Source: Peribacillus saganii (lineage in GTDB: Bacteria > Bacillota > Bacilli > Bacillales > DSM-1321). From it: a stretch of DNA of 64,000 nt. How positions within the stretch are numbered: position 1 is the stretch's first letter; each line of letters begins with the position of its first letter. Positions 1 through 7,316 of the stretch are shown here, piece after piece. The position numbers were made by a program, and so were the translations under genes. The notes under the pieces were generated by a model. It saw nothing but the letters and a program-made list of their open reading frames with translations, ran no database searches and had not been told where the DNA came from. The DNA is taken from NCBI RefSeq assembly GCF_003429095.1, contig NZ_QVTE01000024.1, positions 1-64,000 of the forward strand, read 5' to 3'.

Positions 1-2
1 AA

Positions 3-92
3 AAGAAGATAAACACCCCCGCAATGAAAGCCACTGCACAAACAAGAGATTTGGCAACTTATGTAGAGATTATGGGAGGAATACAACAATGA
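3..92 (+). pseudogene. istA: IS21-type transposase IstA, C-terminal remnant
   Basis: An open frame runs in from the window edge and ends at 92 with a tail reading ...RDLATYVEIMGGIQQ. This resembles the C-terminus of IS21-family IstA transposases. Its stop overlaps the start of an IstB-like frame (ATGA at 89-92), the usual istA/istB junction. Only about 29 residues are visible, so whether the upstream part is intact cannot be judged. The downstream istB is broken, so the element is probably dead. Confidence 0.6.
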
Positions 93-172
93 CTGGAACT
101 GTACAATACCTACAGGACAACTTCCGCCACCTCCAAGAACGGTGCCTGACCCCACATGCGTTAAAGTGTTAA
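89..172 (+). pseudogene. istB: IS21 helper ATPase IstB, N-terminal stub
   Basis: The frame starts at the ATG overlapping the istA stop and begins MTGTVQYLQDNFRHLQ, which is like the N-terminus of IstB helper ATPases. After about 17 residues it runs into the dispersed repeat at 141 and stops at 172. The P-loop and everything after it are missing. The stub is therefore an insertion or recombination remnant of an IS21 element, not a working gene. Confidence 0.6.
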
Positions 173-310
173 AGATTTGCTTGGTTGCCGTTGAAAAGGT
201 TTTTTGTTTTTGTTCTTAACGAATGGAGCAGGCAGTTTATTATTATTTTACAGCTTGGTAAAAGGATGGCACCTGACCCCACATACAGCATCACAAATTA
301 ATTATTAAGA
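141..310 (+). repeat. RAYT-associated dispersed repeat (REP/MITE-like), copy 1
   Basis: A ~170 bp unit starts with GGTGCCTGACCCCACATGCG and ends near GGCACCTGACCCCACATAC plus an AT-rich tail (AAATTAATTATTAAG). Inside is an inverted, imperfect copy of the core (GAGCAGGCA near 226-234). The unit thus carries three cores: direct, inverted, direct. The same unit recurs at 763 and 11018. It has no coding capacity. It interrupts an istB reading frame on its left side. A role as substrate of the REP-associated transposase at 19471 is inferred from co-occurrence. Confidence 0.8.
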
Positions 311-326
311 TTTTTGTCAGAATCGG

Positions 327-762
327 TGCTAAAATCCCCAATAACAACGGTTTAAAATTCCCCACTATTAACAGATAATCATCTCATAGCTTACTAGTTT
401 AGGAGCGCATGAGACGGTGCTGAAGACAGGGGGATTTTTTATGATTAGAGATTTGTTTCAAAAGGGCTGGACGAAAACGGCGATTGCCGAAGCGACTGGC
501 TTTGACCGCAAGACGATAAGCAAGTACATAAACAGCGACAAGGTGCCAAAGGCTAAAAACCGCAAACCAAATCCAAGCAAGCTTGATCCATTCAAGCCCT
601 ATATTCTACAAAGGATTCAAGAAGGGGCCACGAACTGTGTAGTATTGCTTGAAGAAATTCAGGCTATGGGGTATGAGGGGAAATCAACCATTCTAAGGGA
701 TTTTGTTAAACCTCACCGCGCACAGCCCAAAAAGCAGGCCACTCTCCGGTTTGCGAAAACCC
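327..762 (+). mobile_element. IS21-family element, left-end remnant
   Basis: The stretch begins with a terminal-repeat-like sequence (TGCTAAAATCCCC, then AAAATTCCCCACT), the kind of end found on some Bacillus IS21 elements. The 5' part of istA follows. The element is cut off at the dispersed repeat that begins at 763. Together with 1-140 this shows at least two IS21 fragments, both ending exactly at copies of that repeat. Confidence 0.55.
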
Positions 763-785
763 GGTGCCTGACCCACATGCGTTAA
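441..785 (+). pseudogene. istA: IS21-type transposase IstA, N-terminal fragment
   Basis: The frame starts at an ATG preceded by GGGGGA with 6 nt spacing. It encodes a helix-turn-helix region (WTKTAIAEATGFDRKTISKY) typical of the DNA-binding N-terminus of IS21 transposases. Homology to IstA should continue into the DDE catalytic core after ...KKQATLRF, but the frame instead reads through the repeat at 763 and stops at 785. About 105 native residues remain, against roughly 500 in the family. No catalytic residue is left. Confidence 0.75.
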
Positions 786-945
786 AGTGTTAAAGATTTG
801 CTTGGTTGCCGTTGAAAAGGTTTTTTGTTTTTGTTCTTAAGGAATGGGGCAGGCAGTTTATTATTATTTTACAGCTTGTAAAAGGATGGCACCTGACCCC
901 ACATACAGCATCACCTAAATTAATTATTATTAATTATTAAGATTT
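763..945 (+). repeat. RAYT-associated dispersed repeat, copy 2
   Basis: Near-identical to the copy at 141: GGTGCC start (one C lost from the CCCC tract), internal inverted core GGGGCAGGCA at 846-855, second direct core at 891-903, then the AT-rich tail. It truncates the IS21 istA fragment on its left. Its right edge abuts the stop codon of the minus-strand gene at 945-1268. Confidence 0.8.
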
Positions 946-1268
946 TAATATTTAGTTGAAATTGATATAGAATTCATAGCGAACATTAACTCGAAAGCTG
1001 ACATTTCGGGTAGATGTTCAATAAATTCTTTGGCAAAGCTAAGGTCTCTGAATAAAAATGATTGAAGTTCTTTATCAATAGTATAGGAATTTAGTGTTCT
1101 ATTCCAAATTAGTGAGTATACATATACCTGCTTTTCTGTTGGATTTATAGACAGCGTGGAAAGAACAGCAATTCCAACTTCATTATTGATTGGACTAATT
1201 AACACAGTTTCAACTTCCATATGATCTAAACTATCTTCGAACAACACTTTGTATTTGATTCCGCTCAT
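945..1268 (-). CDS. Hypothetical protein of about 107 residues
   Basis: Unrecognised small protein on the minus strand. It reads as mixed alpha/beta with no signal peptide or membrane segment, and contains a central stretch (SPINNEVGIAVLSTL) of beta character. I place the start at the ATG at 1268 (MSGIKYKV...), because a GGATGTGA purine tract lies just upstream of it. An ATG 15 nt further up has no such site. The stop codon falls at the edge of the dispersed repeat, so the C-terminus may have been altered by that insertion. No function can be given. Confidence 0.55.
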   Translation of the reverse strand: MSGIKYKVLFEDSLDHMEVETVLISPINNEVGIAVLSTLSINPTEKQVYVYSLIWNRTLNSYTIDKELQSFLFRDLSFAKEFIEHLPEMSAFELMFAMNSISISTKY

Positions 1269-1400
1269 ATAAATCACATCCATTTAATATATTTTAATTA
1301 GAAAATTTAACAAACAATGAAAAAATACCTACCGGGATTTTACGAAAATTGTTTCAATAATGTAACAATATTGAGAACCGCTGACCCTACAAAAAATCCA

Positions 1401-1500
1401 GTACCTGACCCCGCTGTATTTTGCAAAAAATAAATACATGGAATTGCAAGAATTTATACACAGTATTGCAATGAAAATTGCAGACTCCAAAATGGATTTG
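1401..1500. repeat. Solo repeat core and IS21-end-like TGCAA repeats
   Basis: A lone GTACCTGACCCC core of the dispersed repeat lies at 1401-1412. TGTATTTTGCAA follows at 1415-1426, with further TTGCAA/TTGCAG boxes out to about 1490. The intact IS21 element's left end at 13487 also begins TTGTATTTTGCAAG with spaced TGCAR boxes, so this may be a worn IS end. The rest of 1284-1692 shows only an AT-rich spacer and a short ACGTCCCCTTGTTTCC motif. I see no gene in it. Confidence 0.35.
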
Positions 1501-1692
1501 ACATGGAGCGAGATTTAAGAAGGAAGCTGGCTCTGCCTGCCTTTGCCTTCTTCAATATTGTGCAAAATAGCATTCGACACATAGTGCAGACAGAGGAAAC
1601 GTCCCCTTGTTTCCTTACTCTCGAAGTGACCACTGCCTATTAAGTGGTGATAAGAAGATATACTGTTTATATATAGATTGAAAGGGTGTGGA

Positions 1693-1992
1693 ATGATGAA
1701 CGAACCAAAGATGATTTGCTGTGTTTGTGGTTTTCAGCAGGCAGAAGGTGTGTTTTCATCTAGAATTGCTCCTGTTAGTTGTGCATATTGCAAAAGCTGC
1801 AGTGAAAAGGGAGCCGAGCCTTATGATGTTTTAGTAACTCGGGTAGCGCATCTTATGTTATTGCAGCCTGGTTACGAACTAAGTCCGCGGTTAGAGCATG
1901 TAAAGCAAGTAACCCTTGAGATATCCGGAATTACAGAAGAAAAATTCCTTAAAGATGTAGAGATTCGCCGGACGGACTTAAGTGGTAACTAG
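1693..1992 (+). CDS. Small cysteine-rich zinc-ribbon-like protein
   Basis: About 99 residues. The N-terminal third holds CCVC (CxxC within MICCVCGFQ) and CAYCKSC, a likely two-knuckle zinc site; the rest is predicted helical. I chose the ATG at 1693, with AAAGGGTG 6-8 nt upstream; a second ATG follows immediately at 1696. No enzyme motif is visible. It stands alone between repeat debris and the gene at 2090. Possible roles include nucleic-acid or protein binding, but this is not shown by the sequence. Confidence 0.6.
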   Translation: MMNEPKMICCVCGFQQAEGVFSSRIAPVSCAYCKSCSEKGAEPYDVLVTRVAHLMLLQPGYELSPRLEHVKQVTLEISGITEEKFLKDVEIRRTDLSGN

Positions 1993-2089
1993 AGAAAAAG
2001 TCTTATAAAATATTTTGTAAACATATGTAAATAGTGCGATAATTAAGGTAATTTTATATTTACTGAGAACTAGAATTGGGGGGATGTTC

Positions 2090-2749
2090 GTGAGTACATG
2101 TGAATTAGTGAAAAGAGCTTATGATAGATATGTAGAGATAAATAGACATACAGAAGACGAAAAAAGTATTAAAGAATTAGGGGATGAATATACGTATAGA
2201 GTAGAAAGAGCCATTGAAGATTTTATCCATAACAAGAATATGTCATTATTCGCAGACGATAAGAATAATCTTTTATACTCAAATGGAAAGTTTTGGGCAG
2301 GGATAGGTCCTGGTAAAATGGCGCGGGAAAATTTTAAGGAGTTCTTAGATCATGAGCAAACGAAGTCAGTTATTCGTTCAATTTTAACGAGAGATTTCTC
2401 ACAAAATCAAAATAGAAACCTTATTAGAGAATACTTTGTTTATAGAGATCGGTTTTCATATTTGCAAGGTGTCAGTTTTCCGGGTGCCTATACTAACCGG
2501 TTGTTCACTATTCTCCTAAGAGATATCTCTACAACTATTTCCAATGAAAAGATTTTAATAGATGTAGCAAATGCAATGGGCCTATTTACGAACAACAAAT
2601 CATTCGGAGAGCTTCAACTATATGTTAGGTCGGAAACGGATAAATGCCTGAAAGAATTAGGTCTGTACAATCAGTGCTCTACTTTTGATAAAGCGGTGAT
2701 TTCTTGGTTTATACATATTGAATTAACTGCCATGGTCACTATGCCATAA
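2090..2749 (+). CDS. Hypothetical helical protein, first gene of a two-gene cassette
   Basis: About 219 residues, hydrophilic, mostly helical, no transmembrane segment and no motif I recognise. Start taken as GTG at 2090 because GGGGGG lies 6 nt upstream; the ATG at 2084 touches that site. The gene is followed after about 90 bp by the 775-residue protein at 2842 in the same direction. The two probably form a unit. Codon use is AT-rich, as in the rest of the accessory region. Confidence 0.6.
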   Translation: MSTCELVKRAYDRYVEINRHTEDEKSIKELGDEYTYRVERAIEDFIHNKNMSLFADDKNNLLYSNGKFWAGIGPGKMARENFKEFLDHEQTKSVIRSILTRDFSQNQNRNLIREYFVYRDRFSYLQGVSFPGAYTNRLFTILLRDISTTISNEKILIDVANAMGLFTNNKSFGELQLYVRSETDKCLKELGLYNQCSTFDKAVISWFIHIELTAMVTMP

Positions 2750-2776
2750 GGTAGTTTAGTTTTGAAGGGGGAAGCT

Positions 2777-2845
2777 TTGGTTGTAGAGCCACAGATGAAC
2801 CATCCTGGAACCATTTATTTCCAAAATGATGAGGTGAAAAAATGA
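2777..2845 (+). CDS. Possible 22-residue leader peptide coupled to the next gene
   Basis: A short frame starts at TTG 2777 with GGGGGAAGC just upstream and ends in ATGA, overlapping the ATG of the 2842 gene. The overlap and the good ribosome site suggest translational coupling. No conservation can be checked here, so this may be chance. It is offered as a candidate only. Confidence 0.25.
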   Translation: MVVEPQMNHPGTIYFQNDEVKK

Positions 2846-5169
2846 GTATATCAGCACTAACCAAACTCTCCAAGAAATGCTGGGAGGAGTATGAATTTGT
2901 ATCAAGTACAGAATTAAAGAATGCGCTGAAAACCATTCATATGCCAGAAGCTATGCCGATCTTGTTTTTTGGAGATTATGAGAAATATTTTTCATCAAAA
3001 ATAAAAATCATCACAGTAGCGATAAATCCATCTAGGAATGAGTTTCCAAAAGCCGATCCATTTAATCGTTTTCCAGCTATGAAGGCAATTAGCACCGCTA
3101 ACAAAAATGATTATTTTTATGAGAGGTATTTAGATTCCCTCAAAAACTATTATTATCATGCACCATACAAGGACTGGTTTAACCAATATAATCATGTTTT
3201 ATCAGGGGTTAACAGTGGATACTCTGCTGGGCGCGACACAGTTGAGAATACGGCTTTACATACGGACCTTTATTCCCCTTTTCCAACCGATCCTGTTTGG
3301 AATGGATTAAGCAAAGAACAGCAGCATTTATTAATAGAAAAAGGTATTCAACTTTGGAGAGAATTAGTAGAAATCCTGCAGCCGGATATTATCCTGATGT
3401 CCACAGCGCACAACATGACGGAAAAGTTAGGTTTTGACTTTGTATCGGAATGGGAGGTTATTCATTCCATTCCTGAAAAAGCTGATGGTGAGCTTAGAGC
3501 CCAACCGTATCTATTAAAAAGAAGAAACTTAAAGCTATCAAACGAGAAAGAAGTACAATTATTCTTTGGTCCAGCAGGGGTTACTCCTTTCCAGTTATTA
3601 AGTAATAAGAAAAAAAGAGAGGTGGGCGAAGTTATTATGAGTTCATATCGAGGAAACTCACAATCTACTTTTGTGCAATTTATGCATCCGGGAGGCGAAC
3701 ATAAACCACAAAACGGCGAGGATATTTTCGCGTGGAATAAGAATGACCATAAGCGGAAATTTTTGAAAAATCCAGGGAAGTATATTACGGGCCTGGACAA
3801 TAGTGAAGTGAAAAATGCTGAATTAATGTTTTGGGGAGAATGGGAAGCACAGTCTAAAGTGCTACAGAAACTGGATGGGGTAAATGGTCCTAACTACTTA
3901 CATGAACCTTTTTACGAAAAACCAACCAACTACACAGGTAAACAAAATACAGACCCTTTTATTTTTGGGGATAATTTTTATTATACATGTTGTCGACAGT
4001 ATAGACGTAGTAGTAATGGGAAGTTATCGCCAACTTTATTAACGAGATTACAATTTGGTTCTCTCATTTTATTTGGATCCTGTGTTCAAAATGAATTTGT
4101 ACTCGATACTGTGTTTGTTGTAGACCGTAATCCGATTCAACATAACGCCGATACCATTGATGAGGTGGTTGAAGGATTACCAGAAACATATGTTGATGTC
4201 ACTATCGCACCATTGTACCCAGAAAACTTTTCAGAATCGGATAAAACTAAACCAGTTGATACTTCAAAGAGCTGTTTAGTAAATTTCGAAACTCAAGAAG
4301 CAGGCGATGAAAACGAAGAGCTAGAAGAAGGGGATCAATTAACATTTCATTTATATAAAGGCGTAACTTATGAAAATCGCCATTCGGCTAATGGAATGTT
4401 CAGTTTCTTCCCATGTCAACCATATGCAGATCAAAACGTAGGCTTTCGTAGACCAGTAATAAAAATAGATGATTTTCTTACTGGTAATTTAATGATGGGA
4501 TATAAAGCTTCTAATGTTGATCAGGAGACAGTTAAAAGACTGTGGGAGAGTGTGGTTGAACAAGTAATTAAACAAGAGCTGGTGTTAGGAGTCCAAACTG
4601 ATTTTCCAAAGTTAGCTGGGGAGATGGCAGAAAACAGCAAAGCTCCTGAAGAGATCCCGATGACTAACTCTAGTTCCAATGCCTTTATAAGCTCCTATGA
4701 AACGATTAATGAACGAGAAGATATCTTAGATTCTTATGAGAGTTATTTGTTTTATAAGGGGCCAAAGGAATATTGGTTTGCCCCGGCAAGCTTTAAAAAT
4801 ACGATTCCAGTTTTAACTAATAGATGGAAATCTCGCTATGCCTTTTCTTATTTCTTTTATAAAATGGATGATAGGCTAGGATTAAAGCTTGAGTTAGGAC
4901 CATATAATCCAACAATCAAGTCGAGACGGGATCTATTAAATTTCTTACACGAAAAAGATCGGGAAAGAGATAAACGTTTTACCATTACACGAGGTGCTCT
5001 GGCAAACGAAGATGGGAAATATTCTAGATTGGTGAAGGAAGAAATAGAAGTTAACGACTGGGATGACATGAATGAAATTTCACATAAAATGAATGTATTA
5101 CTGGATCGGATAGATTTTAGCCGTCTAAATCAATACCTTACTAAATTATATAAAGAATTTGTACAATAA
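2842..5169 (+). CDS. Large uncharacterised protein, UDG-like N-terminal region
   Basis: 775 residues, cytoplasmic. Residues 1-240 contain IITVAINPSRNEF, HTDLYSPFPTDPVW and a PDIILMSTAHNM strand-turn. This order recalls uracil-DNA-glycosylase-superfamily folds, but the similarity is weak and by eye. Residues 260-470 form a second module with conserved-looking motifs (FMHPGGEH, AWN, FWGEWE, YLHEPFY, NTDPFIFG, LILFGS, FVLDTVFVV). The C-terminal 250 residues have no recognisable motif. The start is supported by GAGGTG 6 nt upstream. A strong terminator follows at 5174. With the gene at 2090 it resembles a stand-alone accessory cassette, possibly defence-related, which is inference. Confidence 0.65.
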   Translation: MSISALTKLSKKCWEEYEFVSSTELKNALKTIHMPEAMPILFFGDYEKYFSSKIKIITVAINPSRNEFPKADPFNRFPAMKAISTANKNDYFYERYLDSLKNYYYHAPYKDWFNQYNHVLSGVNSGYSAGRDTVENTALHTDLYSPFPTDPVWNGLSKEQQHLLIEKGIQLWRELVEILQPDIILMSTAHNMTEKLGFDFVSEWEVIHSIPEKADGELRAQPYLLKRRNLKLSNEKEVQLFFGPAGVTPFQLLSNKKKREVGEVIMSSYRGNSQSTFVQFMHPGGEHKPQNGEDIFAWNKNDHKRKFLKNPGKYITGLDNSEVKNAELMFWGEWEAQSKVLQKLDGVNGPNYLHEPFYEKPTNYTGKQNTDPFIFGDNFYYTCCRQYRRSSNGKLSPTLLTRLQFGSLILFGSCVQNEFVLDTVFVVDRNPIQHNADTIDEVVEGLPETYVDVTIAPLYPENFSESDKTKPVDTSKSCLVNFETQEAGDENEELEEGDQLTFHLYKGVTYENRHSANGMFSFFPCQPYADQNVGFRRPVIKIDDFLTGNLMMGYKASNVDQETVKRLWESVVEQVIKQELVLGVQTDFPKLAGEMAENSKAPEEIPMTNSSSNAFISSYETINEREDILDSYESYLFYKGPKEYWFAPASFKNTIPVLTNRWKSRYAFSYFFYKMDDRLGLKLELGPYNPTIKSRRDLLNFLHEKDRERDKRFTITRGALANEDGKYSRLVKEEIEVNDWDDMNEISHKMNVLLDRIDFSRLNQYLTKLYKEFVQ

Positions 5170-5173
5170 ATGT

Positions 5174-5207
5174 AAAAGGTCTCCCTGTTTAACAGAGAGA
5201 CCTTTAT
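5174..5207. terminator. Bidirectional terminator between convergent genes
   Basis: Inverted repeat AAAGGTCTCcCTG ... CAGaGAGACCTTT with a short loop and T/A-rich flanks on both sides. It lies between the plus gene ending at 5169 and the minus gene ending at 5213, so it can serve both. Confidence 0.8.
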
Positions 5208-5212
5208 TCATA

Positions 5213-5905
5213 CTAAACATTAAAATAAACAATCATCGAGTGACTCAGTGTCTCCAGCTTGCTATATAAGACTTCCGCATCTTCTTTGCTGCTGTTGCAA
5301 ATCTGGCGGCATTCCTCTACATATTCAGATGCTGCTAAGGCGTGTTTTATATATTCAACCGCTAACGGAAGGTTCTGCTCCTTCTTTTTTAATCTAGCCA
5401 AAAATAAATATCCGTAAAAAATATAGCTGTTATATTTTGCATGAGGATACTTATCCTGATAACGTTTTATTTCATGAAAGGCTTCTTCCTTGACCTTTTC
5501 TATCTCACCTGCTTGTTCCATTATTGATAATTTGTAACTGAGATATTTGCCTCCTTCTGAAAAAAAAGATAGTTTTTCTCGGTTTTGTTCAGTCGTGTCC
5601 AAAACTTCCAAGGATTTATTTAGGTAATAAAGTGCCTGTTCCTTGTTATGATGGACTCTCCAATAGAGGCAGCCCAAATCACTTAATGCCCAAGCATAAT
5701 GATCATCTTCTTCGGGTATTTGCTCGACAACGGTTTCCATGATTCTAAGGGCAGGCTCATAAATTTTATCTCGCATCATGAAACGTGATAACATAGCGCG
5801 ACAATTCCAAGCCCAGTAATTCGAGGTTAGGATCTCAGGCGGTTTAATTGAGGATTCCGTTCTTAACCATTCTCTCCACTGATTAAATTCTTCTTTTGTT
5901 ATCAT
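5213..5905 (-). CDS. TPR-like hypothetical protein
   Basis: 230 residues, fully helical. Helix-turn-helix pairs with TPR-style spacing (DHYAWALSDLGCLYWRVH, EQALYYLNKSLEVL, LPLAVEYIKHALAA) suggest a small tetratricopeptide solenoid for protein-protein contact. Tryptophan-rich N-terminus (FNQWREWL, NYWAWNCRAML). No signal peptide. GGGAGA 6 nt before the ATG supports the start. Monocistronic, with the shared terminator downstream. Partner unknown. Confidence 0.65.
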   Translation of the reverse strand: MITKEEFNQWREWLRTESSIKPPEILTSNYWAWNCRAMLSRFMMRDKIYEPALRIMETVVEQIPEEDDHYAWALSDLGCLYWRVHHNKEQALYYLNKSLEVLDTTEQNREKLSFFSEGGKYLSYKLSIMEQAGEIEKVKEEAFHEIKRYQDKYPHAKYNSYIFYGYLFLARLKKKEQNLPLAVEYIKHALAASEYVEECRQICNSSKEDAEVLYSKLETLSHSMIVYFNV

Positions 5906-6092
5906 TCAATCTCTCCCTTACCTAATATTTGTGTTTAGTTGGGTCATTCTTTGAACAGTTGAGGGTGTGTAAAGTGGTATAAAGCTATTATTAGTTTATC
6001 AACTTACTGCTGCTTATTTAGTGGCGGTGATCAATCAGCAGAACTGTTTTTTCACATGTATTTTTTATTAAAGCTGCCAAGTTTTATAAGAA

Positions 6093-6160
6093 TGTAACTT
6101 CTTTACTTGCCATTTTTGTCTGGTTACTTGCTATTTTGACTTTTTTACTTGCCATTTGTC
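6093..6160. repeat. Three short direct repeats around TTACTTGCC
   Basis: TTTACTTGCCATTTTTGTC, GTTACTTGCTATTTTGACT and TTTACTTGCCATTTGTCC follow one another in the 278 bp spacer between two minus-strand genes. On the other strand the core reads GGCAAGTAAA, close to the GGTAAGTAAA core of the 51 bp arrays at 52256 and 62081. Whether they are related is unproven. Confidence 0.5.
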
Positions 6161-6183
6161 CGTGCGAAAAGGGGGATTTGGCC

Positions 6184-6651
6184 TTAACTCTTTAGTTTAT
6201 ACACATTATGGCTTCTAATATAGTTAATTTCTTTTTCATGTGACTTTAGGTGGTTTCTTAGTATTCGTATATCCTCTTTGATTTCTTCTGGTCCGACACA
6301 AAATTCATAGGCTGTTTTTTTTACAGCCACTTCATCACAATTCAAAAACCGGTCGTATAATTCTAAAATTCGTTCACGTGGGTTCGGCTTAATATAATGA
6401 CCATTCAACCTTCTAAAATTACTTACTAATCGAGTGAAAAGTGGATGGACAAAATAGGTTTCATACGTTTGCCAGTCGTATTTTTCCATAAGCCCAGCCA
6501 TTTGATCATCCCAATCATGAATCTCCGTAGACTTTTCTACCAAGAGATTTTCTTGATAAAGTTCCACCCAAAAAACATCTGGACTAGGCTTTCCTTTCAA
6601 AATTAATATGCCTGTTTCGTTTTCCATTTTCCAAATCTCAATTGTTTCCAT
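6184..6651 (-). CDS. Hypothetical cytoplasmic protein
   Basis: About 155 residues, no signal peptide, no family recognised. The N-terminal half is beta-rich (IEIWKMENETGILILKG), the C-terminal half helical and charged, ending in a possible coiled region (LRNHLKSHEKEINYIR). I take the ATG at 6651, where AAAGGTGAT stands 6 nt upstream, over the ATG 21 nt further out. It lies upstream of the TPR-like gene on the same strand but 279 bp away, so a shared transcript is uncertain. Confidence 0.55.
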   Translation of the reverse strand: METIEIWKMENETGILILKGKPSPDVFWVELYQENLLVEKSTEIHDWDDQMAGLMEKYDWQTYETYFVHPLFTRLVSNFRRLNGHYIKPNPRERILELYDRFLNCDEVAVKKTAYEFCVGPEEIKEDIRILRNHLKSHEKEINYIRSHNVYKLKS

Positions 6652-6708
6652 CTGCACATCACCTTTCACCATATTTATAGGAGGAGTTTGTATTTAAAAG
6701 GTAAGGAT

Positions 6709-6734
6709 GATTTCCCTGTAGAAACAGGGAAATC
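6709..6734 (-). terminator. Terminator-like hairpin after the 6742 gene
   Basis: Perfect 10 bp inverted repeat GATTTCCCTG/CAGGGAAATC with a 6 nt loop, directly downstream of the minus gene ending at 6742. The following minus-strand sequence has only broken T stretches (ATCCTTACCTTTT), so efficiency is uncertain. Confidence 0.55.
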
Positions 6735-6741
6735 AAAAATA

Positions 6742-7020
6742 TTAAAGTTTAAGAATGTTATTAGAAACTTTTTCATGAAAATCAGTTTTAAAGATAGCTA
6801 AATGATAAGTTTGATGATAAAAATTCGATTGAATTTCTATTACATAAAACTTGGAATATTTAGTAGAGATAATTTTGGCCGGTAATAATACAATATCCTT
6901 TTTTTTATTACCATCATTATTTTCACTAAACCTAACTCTTTCTACTAATAAATTCATTCCAACAAACACATTAACCTCTTTCTTATTTCTTTCCTTTTTA
7001 TCCTTTAAACAATTAAACAT
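6742..7020 (-). CDS. Small basic hypothetical protein
   Basis: 92 residues, lysine-rich N-terminus then a beta-rich core (NVFVGMNLLVERV, DIVLLPAKIIST, FYVIEIQSNFYHQTYHLAIF). The fold could be a small beta barrel, but no family is recognised. The start is firm: AAAAGGAGG lies 7 nt before the ATG. The gene has an unusual 5' region: a terminator hairpin at 7075-7113 between a promoter-like site and the start, so its expression may be controlled by attenuation. Confidence 0.65.
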   Translation of the reverse strand: MFNCLKDKKERNKKEVNVFVGMNLLVERVRFSENNDGNKKKDIVLLPAKIISTKYSKFYVIEIQSNFYHQTYHLAIFKTDFHEKVSNNILKL

Positions 7021-7074
7021 ACAAACGCCTCCTTTTATATAAAAACTTATTTATATAAAAAAACAAAAAACCCA

Positions 7075-7113
7075 CGGCAAAAAACCCCTTCATACCAATG
7101 ATATGAAGGGGTT
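7075..7113 (-). terminator. Terminator hairpin in the leader of the 6742 gene
   Basis: A perfect 12 bp inverted repeat (AACCCCTTCATA/TATGAAGGGGTT, 7 nt loop) is followed on the minus strand by TTTTTT. No gene ends upstream on that strand, so this is placed as a leader terminator between a promoter-like site at 7194-7222 and the start at 7020. Confidence 0.65.
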
Positions 7114-7193
7114 ACAAACTATAATTTAATTAAAAAATATTGACTTTTATACAGAACGACCTTTAGAAATTACTTATACCAAGTTATAACCAT

Positions 7194-7222
7194 ATAGTAC
7201 CATTAAATACAAAATATTGCAA
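7194..7222 (-). promoter_or_regulatory. Candidate promoter for the 6742 gene
   Basis: Minus strand: TTGCAA, 17 nt, TACTAT. Spacing is ideal for a housekeeping promoter and both boxes match four or more consensus positions. Transcription would run through the hairpin at 7075 into the gene at 7020, leaving a leader of about 165 nt. Confidence 0.4.
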
Positions 7223-7316
7223 CATTTTTTGTTTTGCGTTGTCTACTTACTACAACTTTTTAGGTGGTTATGAGTTTTTATAATAAATTTATAAAATCTA
7301 AAGGGGGACGTTGTAT

